From assembly GCA_002723075.1 (NCBI GenBank), contig PBNJ01000027.1:1-47768 (forward strand): 47,768 nt of DNA, written 5' to 3'. This DNA comes from Flavobacteriaceae bacterium. Lineage in GTDB: Bacteria > Bacteroidota > Bacteroidia > Flavobacteriales > Flavobacteriaceae. Within the stretch, counting starts at the first letter, position 1. Every line of letters starts with the position of its first letter. Positions 26,904 through 34,665 of the stretch are shown here, piece by piece. Under the pieces are notes generated by a model. That model was not told the origin of the DNA and did no database searches. It saw only the letters and a list, made by a program, of their open reading frames with translations. Made by a program: the position numbers and the translations under genes.

Positions 26904-27350
26904 ATGGAACAAAAAGATGTAGACAAGCTACTGAATGAAAAATTAGAAGATGGAGAACATGTAAGTCCTGTGTTGCCTGGCGGAATCAAAAACTACCTTA
27001 TTGACATTGACGGAACGATATGCGATGACATCCCAAACGAAGAACCAGAAAGAATGGCAACAGCCAAACTCTATCCAGATGCTTTAGAAACACTAAATCG
27101 TTGGTTTGAAGAGGGGCATGTGATTTGCTTTTTTACTTCTAGAACGGAAGATCATCGATCTGTGACTGAGGAATGGTTAAACGCCAACGGATTTAAATAT
27201 CACAGTTTGTTGATGGGTAAGCCGCGAGGTGGAAACTACCATTGGATTGACAATCATTTGGTCAAGGCCACACGTTATAATGGAAAGTTTACCGATCTTG
27301 TTGACAAAGAAGTAACCATACAAGTTTTTGATGATGGACAACACGACTAA
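26904..27350 (+). CDS. HAD-like phosphatase domain protein
   Basis: The 148-residue protein contains YLIDIDGTICDD (HAD motif I, with the two Asp), FFTSRTEDH (motif II region with Ser/Thr), GKPRGGNYHWIDNH (Lys of motif III) and VFDDGQHD at the end. The cap is small. It may act on a sugar phosphate or nucleotide; the substrate cannot be read from sequence. It sits between the two Fe-S genes, nine bases after the first, and overlaps the second by about 17 bases, so it is firmly part of this operon. Confidence 0.75.
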   Translation: MEQKDVDKLLNEKLEDGEHVSPVLPGGIKNYLIDIDGTICDDIPNEEPERMATAKLYPDALETLNRWFEEGHVICFFTSRTEDHRSVTEEWLNANGFKYHSLLMGKPRGGNYHWIDNHLVKATRYNGKFTDLVDKEVTIQVFDDGQHD

Positions 27351-28131
27351 TTCTGTGCAAACCATGGCCGAAATGACCCAAAACGGTGTATCACCAGAGG
27401 TTCTTTTTTGGGTTGGTTGTGCAGGGAGCTTTGATGATCGATCCAAAAAGATCACAAAAGCTTTTGTCGAGTTGCTACAAAGTGCAAACGTTTCCTTTGC
27501 GGTTCTGGGTCCTGAAGAGAGCTGTACTGGAGATCCAGCTAAACGTTCTGGAAATGAGTTTTTGTTTCAAATGCAAGCGTCCACAAACATCGAAGTACTC
27601 AATGGGTATCAAGTAAAAAAAATTGTTACCGCTTGTCCTCATTGTTTTAATACGCTGAAAAATGAATATCCGCAATTGGGTGGACAATACGAGGTTCTTC
27701 ATCACACCCAGTTTTTATATCAGTTGATTGAGGAAGGTCGATTGAAAATCGATTCGAAAACGGAATATAAGGGCAAAAAAATCACCTTTCACGATCCTTG
27801 TTATCTAGGACGAGCCAATAAGGAGTATGATGCCCCTCGTGCACTAATCAAAAAACTCAACGCAGAGTTAGTTGAAATGAAAAGTTGTAAAGAGAAAGGC
27901 TTGTGTTGTGGTGCTGGAGGTGCCCAAATGTTTAAAGATGCCGAAAAAGGAGATAAAGAAATCAATATCGAACGTACCGAACAAGCGCTCGAAACCAATT
28001 CAGAAATTATTGCTGCTGGGTGCCCGTTTTGCAACACCATGCTTCATGATGGCGTTACGAACAAAGAAAAAGAGTCCAAGGTTGCGGTTTTAGACATCTC
28101 ACAGCTGCTCGCTCAAACAGAATCTCTTTAA
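27334..28131 (+). CDS. CCG-domain (Fe-S)-binding protein (HdrB/GlcF-like)
   Basis: The roughly 265-residue soluble protein has two cysteine-rich CCG domains: FWVGCAGSFDD with ACPHCFNTLKNEYP in the first half, and FHDPCYLGR, LCCGAGGAQMF and AGCPFCNTMLHDG in the second. CCG domains bind non-cubane [4Fe-4S] clusters in HdrB, GlpC and LldE-type proteins. With the membrane Fe-S protein two genes upstream it probably forms a quinone-linked redox unit. Tandem ATGs occur at 27331 and 27334, within the end of the HAD gene. It is often labelled only as (Fe-S)-binding protein. Confidence 0.88.
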   Translation: MDNTTNSVQTMAEMTQNGVSPEVLFWVGCAGSFDDRSKKITKAFVELLQSANVSFAVLGPEESCTGDPAKRSGNEFLFQMQASTNIEVLNGYQVKKIVTACPHCFNTLKNEYPQLGGQYEVLHHTQFLYQLIEEGRLKIDSKTEYKGKKITFHDPCYLGRANKEYDAPRALIKKLNAELVEMKSCKEKGLCCGAGGAQMFKDAEKGDKEINIERTEQALETNSEIIAAGCPFCNTMLHDGVTNKEKESKVAVLDISQLLAQTESL

Positions 28132-28133
28132 TT

Positions 28134-28616
28134 ATGGTCGTTCCCTTTTCTCAACTCCCTGATCGCTCTCGGATTTGGATATATCCTTCTAACCGTAAAT
28201 TCTCTGCTCGAGAAATCACACAGCTTCAATCGGATATCGAACAATTTTTATCGGATTGGACAGCGCATGGTGCGTCCTTGTCTGCTGGGTATTGCATTCC
28301 TCATCAGCAGTTTATTGTGCTAGCCCTAAATGAATCAGATCAACAGGCAACAGGTTGTTCGATTGACAAGTCTGTTCATTTTATTCAAACGCTAGAGCAA
28401 TCCTTATCCGTGAGTTTGCTCGACAAAATGAATGTGCACTATATAAAAGAGGATGTAATTGAGGTTATCGATTTGAAGTCGTTTAAAAAAATGGTCAAAT
28501 CAAAGCATATTCTTCCCAGTTCAACAGTCTTTAACCACCTTGTGACGACTAAGTTAGATTTTATAAATCACTGGGAAACTACTGCTGACCAGAGTTGGCA
28601 TTCTCGTTTCTTTTAG
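28134..28616 (+). CDS. conserved Bacteroidota protein of unknown function (often mislabelled ABC transporter ATPase)
   Basis: The 160-residue protein starts two bases after the CCG-domain gene. It contains SRIWIYPSNRKFS near the start, FLSDWTAHGASLSAGY, SDQQATGCSIDKSVHFIQ and the end SWHSRFF, which I recognise as a conserved Bacteroidota family. Although databases often call it an ABC transporter ATPase, there is no Walker A, Walker B or LSGGQ motif, so that name is wrong. The conserved Cys in TGCSID and the Trp/His residues hint at a binding or catalytic site. Function unknown. Confidence 0.8.
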   Translation: MVVPFSQLPDRSRIWIYPSNRKFSAREITQLQSDIEQFLSDWTAHGASLSAGYCIPHQQFIVLALNESDQQATGCSIDKSVHFIQTLEQSLSVSLLDKMNVHYIKEDVIEVIDLKSFKKMVKSKHILPSSTVFNHLVTTKLDFINHWETTADQSWHSRFF

Positions 28617-28634
28617 CTTTAGTACCTTTATCTT

Positions 28635-31502
28635 ATGATTTGTTGTAAGCAAATACTACTCACGATCTTCGCTACAAACCTATTATTTGCTCAGCCAAAG
28701 CAGGTTTGGGTTGATAGCACCTATCTATCGCTAACCTTAGACCAAAAGATCGGACAATTATTTATGCCTATGGTTTTCTCACAAGGAGACCAAAGCCATT
28801 ATCAACAAATTTCCGAAGACATCAAAAAGTTTCATCTTGGCGGTATTATATTTTCAAAAGGGACAATCGCAGAGCAAGCACGACTAACCAATTTATTTCA
28901 AAGCCAAAGTAAAGTGCCTTTAATTATCGCCATGGATGCAGAATGGGGGATGGCGATGAGACTCCATGATGCAAAACCCTTCCCATATCAAATGACATTG
29001 GGAGCAATACGAAACGACAGTTTGCTCTACCAGATGGGTTATTCCATGGCGAATCGTCAACGACGACTTGGCGTTCATCTCAATTTTTCTCCAGCTGTAG
29101 ACATCAATACCAATGCAAAAAATCCAGTGATTGGGTTGCGTTCTTTGGGCTCTGATCCTTTATCGGTCACACAAAAGGCAGGAATGCTTTTACGCGGTAT
29201 GCAAAGCGGGGGATTGATGACAAGCATCAAACATTTTCCTGGCCATGGTGATACCTCAACAGATTCTCATCACACACTCCCCATAGTTGGCCACGGGATC
29301 GACCGATTAAATCAAATAGAGCTATATCCATTTAAGACACTCATCGACGAAGGAGTTTTTTCAGTTATGGTTGGTCACTTAGAGGTACCATCACTTGAAA
29401 ATGTTAAGGGTAAACCCTCATCGCTTTCTTCTTCAATTGTGACAGATCTTCTCAAAAAAAAATTTGATTTTAAGGGCTTAGTTGTTACTGATGCGCTAAA
29501 TATGAGGGGAGTTTCTGATTATAGCGGAAACCGATCGGCTTCACTCGGTTCTTTTTTAGCAGGCGCGGACTTGTTGTTAATTCCAGACGATTTATCAGTA
29601 GCTTTTTCGGATATCCGACAGGCAGTTCGCTCAGGAATTATTTCTGAAAATAGATTAGCTTATTCTGTTAAAAAAATCCTTTCTGCTAAGTACAAAGCGA
29701 AACTACATCAATCAAAAATGGTAGATTTAGAATCCCTAAAGTCTGATATACATACACCAGATTTCGTTGCACTTCGGCACAAACTGGCAGAGGCATCGAT
29801 GACTGTGATTCTTAATGACGACAATGCACTTCCCATCCAAAATCTTGAACATGCCAAAATCGCTTATGTTTCTATTGGAGAAGATACAGGTGAATTTTTC
29901 TTTGAACGTCTTCAGCATTACACATCGGTTGACCAAAAAAGTCTTTCGGAAATCTTGTCAACTAAAACCGACTACTCCCATGTGATTGTTGGTCTACATC
30001 AACCAGATCATTCCCCATTTATTACGCACAAGCTAAGTTCTGATGTTATCCATAAACTAGACTTATTATGCACGAAATCCAATGTGATTTTGGTGACTTT
30101 TGCCAATCCATACAGTATTTCAAAACTACCTCTAAAGAAGTGTAAATCTGTTGTTCTTGCCTATCAGAATGGCTCAATTTTTCAATCAAAAGCTGCCCAA
30201 TTGGTTTTTGGAGGGCTTGGTGCAAATGGTAAGCTTCCTGTCCCCGTTGGACCATATCCACAGGGTAGAGGAATTGATATTATGCCTTTAGGCCGCCTTT
30301 CTTATGGTCACCCTCAGCAAGTGGGTATGGATGTCAAGGTTTTAGAGACAGTTGATTTCATGGCAGCACAAGCCATTTCCGATTCCATTACGCCTGGAAT
30401 GCAGATTGTTGTCGCCAAGTCGGGTAAGGTTGTTTATCACAAGTCTTTTGGTTATATGCGATACAAGAAACAAACGCCAATTAAATGGTTTCATCGCTAT
30501 GATTTGGCTTCACTCACAAAAATTCTAGCTTCTGTTCCATTGGCGATGCGTGAGTATGAAAAAGATTCTTTATTTCTTACGTCGCCAATTTCTAATCTTC
30601 TCGAAGAATATAAAGAATCGAATAAGGCCAATATGGATTTTCATGCTTTGTTTTCCCATCATGCTGGGATTCAGCCGTGGTTACCTTTTTATAAAAACAC
30701 GCTGAGTGAAAAAACAAGCAGGCCACAAAAAAAATTCTATCGCAACAAACAAAAAAGAAAGCACGCACTACAAGTTTCTGAAAACTTATTTCTTCGGACC
30801 AATTACCTCGAAGAGATTAAGGACGAGATTATAGGTAGCCCTTTGTTGGACTCTTTGTACTATAAATACAGCGATTTACCTTTCTATATGTTTAAAGAAT
30901 ACATTGAAGAGCGTTATGATCAGAGAATGGATAAGTTGGTCGAAAAAGAGTTTTATGCACCAATCGGAGCTTCGCATTTGGGTTATTTGCCTCTACAAGA
31001 GGTTGATGTGAGTCAAGTGGTTCCTTCTGAGATCGATGACTATTATCGTCACTCCGAAATCCAAGGTTTTGTTCACGATATGGGTGCGGCCATGCAAAAT
31101 GGTATTGGCGGTCATGCTGGGTTGTTTAGCAATGCCAATGATGTTGCCAAAATGATGCAAATGTTTATGCAGGGTGGCTCTTATGGGGGGCGTAACTATT
31201 TCTCTTCTTCTACAGTTAGCCACTTCAACACCCGACACTACAAAAATGAAAACAACCGTCGCGGGATTGGCTTTGACAAACAGCAGTTTGAGGATCCTGG
31301 TCCAACTTGTTTGTGCGCATCCGATCAAAGTTTTGGGCATTCGGGATTTACAGGAACTTTTGCCTGGGCAGATCCAACGTATGACTTGGTTTATGTATTT
31401 TTATCCAACCGTACGTATCCCACCATGGAAAACACGAAACTGGTAGATGTCAGCCTGCGATCTGAAATTCAACGTGTCATTTACAAAGCAATGATTCAGT
31501 AG
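28635..31502 (+). CDS. GH3 beta-N-acetylglucosaminidase (NagZ-like) fused to a class C beta-lactamase-type domain
   Basis: The 955-residue exported protein (signal peptide ending NLLFAQ) has a GH3 domain with KHFPGHGDTSTDSHH at about 199-213 and the nucleophile Asp286 in VVTDALNM, then a second GH3 domain to about residue 560. A serine-hydrolase domain follows with SLTK (Ser626, Lys629), YSD (Tyr745) and HSG (His902). NagZ enzymes remove GlcNAc from muropeptides; the second domain may act on a D-Ala-containing peptide or another ester/amide. This fusion is known in Bacteroidota. It starts 18 bases after the preceding gene and ends two before bshA. A TACCTTTA near 28623 is a weak promoter match. 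Confidence 0.93.
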   Translation: MICCKQILLTIFATNLLFAQPKQVWVDSTYLSLTLDQKIGQLFMPMVFSQGDQSHYQQISEDIKKFHLGGIIFSKGTIAEQARLTNLFQSQSKVPLIIAMDAEWGMAMRLHDAKPFPYQMTLGAIRNDSLLYQMGYSMANRQRRLGVHLNFSPAVDINTNAKNPVIGLRSLGSDPLSVTQKAGMLLRGMQSGGLMTSIKHFPGHGDTSTDSHHTLPIVGHGIDRLNQIELYPFKTLIDEGVFSVMVGHLEVPSLENVKGKPSSLSSSIVTDLLKKKFDFKGLVVTDALNMRGVSDYSGNRSASLGSFLAGADLLLIPDDLSVAFSDIRQAVRSGIISENRLAYSVKKILSAKYKAKLHQSKMVDLESLKSDIHTPDFVALRHKLAEASMTVILNDDNALPIQNLEHAKIAYVSIGEDTGEFFFERLQHYTSVDQKSLSEILSTKTDYSHVIVGLHQPDHSPFITHKLSSDVIHKLDLLCTKSNVILVTFANPYSISKLPLKKCKSVVLAYQNGSIFQSKAAQLVFGGLGANGKLPVPVGPYPQGRGIDIMPLGRLSYGHPQQVGMDVKVLETVDFMAAQAISDSITPGMQIVVAKSGKVVYHKSFGYMRYKKQTPIKWFHRYDLASLTKILASVPLAMREYEKDSLFLTSPISNLLEEYKESNKANMDFHALFSHHAGIQPWLPFYKNTLSEKTSRPQKKFYRNKQKRKHALQVSENLFLRTNYLEEIKDEIIGSPLLDSLYYKYSDLPFYMFKEYIEERYDQRMDKLVEKEFYAPIGASHLGYLPLQEVDVSQVVPSEIDDYYRHSEIQGFVHDMGAAMQNGIGGHAGLFSNANDVAKMMQMFMQGGSYGGRNYFSSSTVSHFNTRHYKNENNRRGIGFDKQQFEDPGPTCLCASDQSFGHSGFTGTFAWADPTYDLVYVFLSNRTYPTMENTKLVDVSLRSEIQRVIYKAMIQ

Positions 31503-31504
31503 CT

Positions 31505-32626
31505 ATGCGAATTGGAATCGTATGTTATCCGACCTTTGGAGGAAGTGGGGTAGTCGCTACTGAACTCGGGATTGAGCTTTCAAAAAGAGGGCATAATGTC
31601 CATTTTTTAACCTATAAAAAGCCTGTACGCTTAGATACAAGTTTAGAGAATATTCATTTTCATGAGGTTCATGTGCCAGACTATCCATTATTTCATTATC
31701 AGCCCTACGAGTTGGCCTTATCGAGTGCCTTGGTTGATATGGTTAGACTCCATAAAATTGACCTTTTGCATGTTCATTATGCCATACCGCATGCCTATGC
31801 TGCCTATATGGCAAAACAGATGTTGGCTGAGTATCAAATTGAGATTCCAATTGTAACTACTCTTCACGGATCCGATATCACGCTTGTGGGTAGTCATCCC
31901 TTTTATAAGCCAGCAGTTACCTTCAGTATCAACCATTCCGATATTGTAACCAGTGTATCAAAGAGCTTACGTTCGGATACTTTAGAAATTTTTAATATTA
32001 AAAAAAATATTCAGGTTGTTCCAAATTTTATTGACATTGAAAAGTATGAGACTTTGCGCACCAATTGTTCTAGAGATCAACTTGCAAAACCAAATGAGCG
32101 TTTGGTCACACATGTCAGTAATTTTCGACCTGTCAAACGAGTACATGATGTACTTTCTGTATTTGCAATACTCAAAAAAGAAGTCAAATCGCGTCTAATT
32201 ATGGTGGGCGATGGACCTGAACGATCGTCAGCTGAAGAATATACCAAAGAACTCGGATTAACTGATGTTGTAGATTTTGTTGGAAAATCCAATGATGTTT
32301 ATCGAATTTTGTGCTCTTCCGATTTGTTTCTTTTGCCTTCTCAAAGAGAGAGTTTTGGTCTCGCAGCTTTGGAAGCTATGGCAGCCAGAACCCCTGTTAT
32401 TGCAACCCATGAAGGGGGTATCCCTGAAGTTGTAGATCATCAAATTTCAGGATATTTATCTGACTATGGTGATGTGGAAACAATGGGAGCCCATGCAATA
32501 AAGCTACTGACCAATGAGGCACAACTTCAACACTTTAAGGAGGCAGCATTTGCTAGAGCTAAGATGTTTGATATTCAAAAAGTTATTCCTTTGTATATCG
32601 ATATTTACAATAAAGTACTTCGATAA
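31505..32626 (+). CDS. bshA: N-acetyl-alpha-D-glucosaminyl L-malate synthase BshA
   Basis: BshA joins GlcNAc from UDP-GlcNAc to L-malate, the first step of bacillithiol synthesis. The 373-residue GT4 glycosyltransferase starts MRIGIVCYPTFGGSGVVATE, contains the domain-I/II linker VPNFIDIEKYE, VSNFRPVKRV and the nucleotide-sugar motif ESFGLAALEAMA with nearby TPVIAT. bshB and bshC are not in the window. It follows the NagZ-like gene by two bases, placing a GlcNAc-using enzyme after a GlcNAc-releasing one. Confidence 0.95.
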   Translation: MRIGIVCYPTFGGSGVVATELGIELSKRGHNVHFLTYKKPVRLDTSLENIHFHEVHVPDYPLFHYQPYELALSSALVDMVRLHKIDLLHVHYAIPHAYAAYMAKQMLAEYQIEIPIVTTLHGSDITLVGSHPFYKPAVTFSINHSDIVTSVSKSLRSDTLEIFNIKKNIQVVPNFIDIEKYETLRTNCSRDQLAKPNERLVTHVSNFRPVKRVHDVLSVFAILKKEVKSRLIMVGDGPERSSAEEYTKELGLTDVVDFVGKSNDVYRILCSSDLFLLPSQRESFGLAALEAMAARTPVIATHEGGIPEVVDHQISGYLSDYGDVETMGAHAIKLLTNEAQLQHFKEAAFARAKMFDIQKVIPLYIDIYNKVLR

Positions 32627-32628
32627 AG

Positions 32629-33540
32629 CTATGATTTCTTATTGATCTGGACGTTAAAAGTGCTTTCAAAGATTTTATCGGCATTCCCTGCTTCAAAACC
32701 CTCTCTTCGATGTGAGTTTGTCAGTTTTTCTTTGTGGAGTTTGGCATATTGAGGAAGAGGTAAACGTTCGGCAAATTCAACATAACTACCTGCAATTTCA
32801 GCAGTTTTTCCATTTGCAAAAGTCGCAAGTATAGTTTGTGCTACGGTACTGCTTTGGCGAAGTAATCGGTCACGACTGATCTTGATCTCCCCTCCTGCAT
32901 CATTGAGCGTTATACCAATTGACTTTAGAAATTCATTGAAAAACACTAACTCATTATACGGTGCAGGTAGTTCGTGAACACTAATTGTGTAATGATTTAA
33001 GTAATAGCGATTATACAACACCCATGCGCCGTATTCAGACTCTGCTAAGAGGGCATTGTAATCGGCTATTTCTGGGAGCTCCCAAAGTGCTTTGTGGAGA
33101 AAATTGACTACATCATTAACATTGTCAAGATCGATTTGATTAATTGGGTCTTCGTGAATCTCTTTGGTGTAGTGGTGAATGATCTGCTGTGCCTTTTTTG
33201 ATAGGGATTCCACTTTTAATTCGCTGATAAAAACACGCGGATAGCTGTCATGTGGAGGCTTGTACCAATATGCATCTAATTTCTTTTGTGAAAAAAAATA
33301 GTGATCTTGTTTTGTGTAACCGTGATGAAGAAATATTCGTTCAAATGATGAAATCCCCAGATTGGGAACTCCTAGTGTTCGAAATGCAATGTGGTCGTTG
33401 ACGATGTCTTCCTGTTTTGAGATCAAACCTAGTTCTTTCATGCTTGAAATGATGGTTTTTACGTCTGGAACTCGTTGTGCATAAGGACGAATCAATCCAT
33501 TTAATATGCTATTGAGCGGTTTGTTGTCTGAAAAATTCAT
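32629..33540 (-). CDS. DUF1338 protein, probable 2-oxoadipate dioxygenase/decarboxylase
   Basis: The 303-residue protein matches the DUF1338 family (HglS/YdcJ type), whose studied members are Fe(II) enzymes turning 2-oxoadipate into D-2-hydroxyglutarate in lysine breakdown. The N-terminal VNDHIAFRTLGV carries a His expected to bind metal, and later VFISELKVESLS and the Glu-rich FAERLPLPQYA segments fit. It starts six bases after the stop of a saccharopine dehydrogenase-like gene, which supports the lysine-pathway role. Its end is two bases from the convergent bshA. Confidence 0.85.
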   Translation of the reverse strand: MNFSDNKPLNSILNGLIRPYAQRVPDVKTIISSMKELGLISKQEDIVNDHIAFRTLGVPNLGISSFERIFLHHGYTKQDHYFFSQKKLDAYWYKPPHDSYPRVFISELKVESLSKKAQQIIHHYTKEIHEDPINQIDLDNVNDVVNFLHKALWELPEIADYNALLAESEYGAWVLYNRYYLNHYTISVHELPAPYNELVFFNEFLKSIGITLNDAGGEIKISRDRLLRQSSTVAQTILATFANGKTAEIAGSYVEFAERLPLPQYAKLHKEKLTNSHRREGFEAGNADKIFESTFNVQINKKS

Positions 33541-33546
33541 GGGTTG

Positions 33547-34611
33547 CTATTTTGGTTGCAATAAGGATCCACTCGTGGTTGCATAAAAATCAGACAGCGA
33601 AATCAATTCTTGTTTGAGGAACCCTTTTTGTGGTAAGGTCCCAGAAGCAACCATTTCAACGATTGCGACTAGTGATGCGGCAGTTGTCCAGGATATGGCT
33701 CGCCAAATCTTTCCATGAATTTCGATTGGGAAATAGGTCTGAAAAAACTCTTTTCGTTGCATTCCCCCATCAATCATACCTTCAACAACCGCATAGACGT
33801 GGACGAGATCTTCTTCAACTGGTGGTTTGGCAGTAGTCAATATTTTTTCTAGTTGTTGTAAATCTTCTTTCATCACCATCTCATACATCAAAAACCGCAT
33901 AAGTTTTCCATGCCCGGGGTAACGAATCGTCTTGTAGTTCAGAGTATCGACTTTCCCTTCAAATGTAGAACACATGGTCCCCAAGCCCCCTGAAGTTGTG
34001 AATGCTTCATATTCTTGTCCTTCAATATTCATATACTCAAAACCTTCCAGAGACGGCACATTTTTCCGTACGCCATTGTGAATCGCTTCCGCATCATTGA
34101 GATACTCGTTAATCACACCTGTTGGTGACCAGGTAAACGAGTATGCAAGCTGACCATTTGGGTATCTTGGTAATGCCCCTACTCGCAATTCAATGTCCCG
34201 AAGTTGGTCAAATTGACTTGCCAAGTCACCACCCAGAATCCCAATAAAGCCAGGAGCTAATCCACATTGTGGAGCAAGAACCGAAACAGAATCTTCTGAA
34301 AGGGTTTCGATGTGACGCATGGTGTTCACATCTTCAGTAAGATCGAAATAATGAATGCCCTTACGATATGCGATTTCAGCAACATGTGTATTCAAATAAT
34401 ATGGGAGTGCAGAGACTACAGCGTCCATGCCCTCTAGAGCAATTTTGATGTGATCCACCTTTCCAATATCTAGCTGTTTAGCAGTAAATGGTAATTTTAT
34501 ATCGTAGTGGGGGTTACGGATATCAAATCCCGTAACTTTAAATTTTTCACTCAAAAGTACGCCAATTAAAGTCCCGACTTTCCCAAGCCCGAGAACAGCA
34601 ATATTGTTCAT
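33547..34611 (-). CDS. saccharopine dehydrogenase family protein
   Basis: The 354-residue protein has an N-terminal Rossmann motif (NIAVLGLGKVGTLIGVLL), MDAVVSALPYYLNTHVAEIA and a middle LAPQCGLAPGFIGILGGDLA typical of the saccharopine dehydrogenase/LysDH family. Members oxidise saccharopine or lysine-type substrates with NAD(P)+. The gene lies six bases upstream of the DUF1338 gene, and together they suggest lysine catabolism via 2-aminoadipate. A candidate -7 element is at 34632-34639. The exact substrate is not shown. Confidence 0.88.
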   Translation of the reverse strand: MNNIAVLGLGKVGTLIGVLLSEKFKVTGFDIRNPHYDIKLPFTAKQLDIGKVDHIKIALEGMDAVVSALPYYLNTHVAEIAYRKGIHYFDLTEDVNTMRHIETLSEDSVSVLAPQCGLAPGFIGILGGDLASQFDQLRDIELRVGALPRYPNGQLAYSFTWSPTGVINEYLNDAEAIHNGVRKNVPSLEGFEYMNIEGQEYEAFTTSGGLGTMCSTFEGKVDTLNYKTIRYPGHGKLMRFLMYEMVMKEDLQQLEKILTTAKPPVEEDLVHVYAVVEGMIDGGMQRKEFFQTYFPIEIHGKIWRAISWTTAASLVAIVEMVASGTLPQKGFLKQELISLSDFYATTSGSLLQPK

Positions 34612-34631
34612 TTTATAACATTTTATGGTCT

Positions 34632-34639
34632 TAAAGTTA
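34632..34639 (-). promoter_or_regulatory. candidate -7 element (TAACTTTA) of the saccharopine dehydrogenase-like gene
   Basis: One mismatch from TAnnTTTG on the minus strand, 20 bases before the ATG at 34611, directly after the terminator of the upstream gene. Confidence 0.35.
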
Positions 34640-34640
34640 T

Positions 34641-34665
34641 AAAAAAAACAACAGGGATTGTTTTT
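34641..34665 (-). terminator. rho-independent terminator after the DUF1501 gene
   Basis: AAAAACAA pairs with TTGTTTTT over 8 bp around a six-base loop and runs into a T tract on the minus strand. The stem begins within the stop codon of the DUF1501 gene. Confidence 0.65.
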
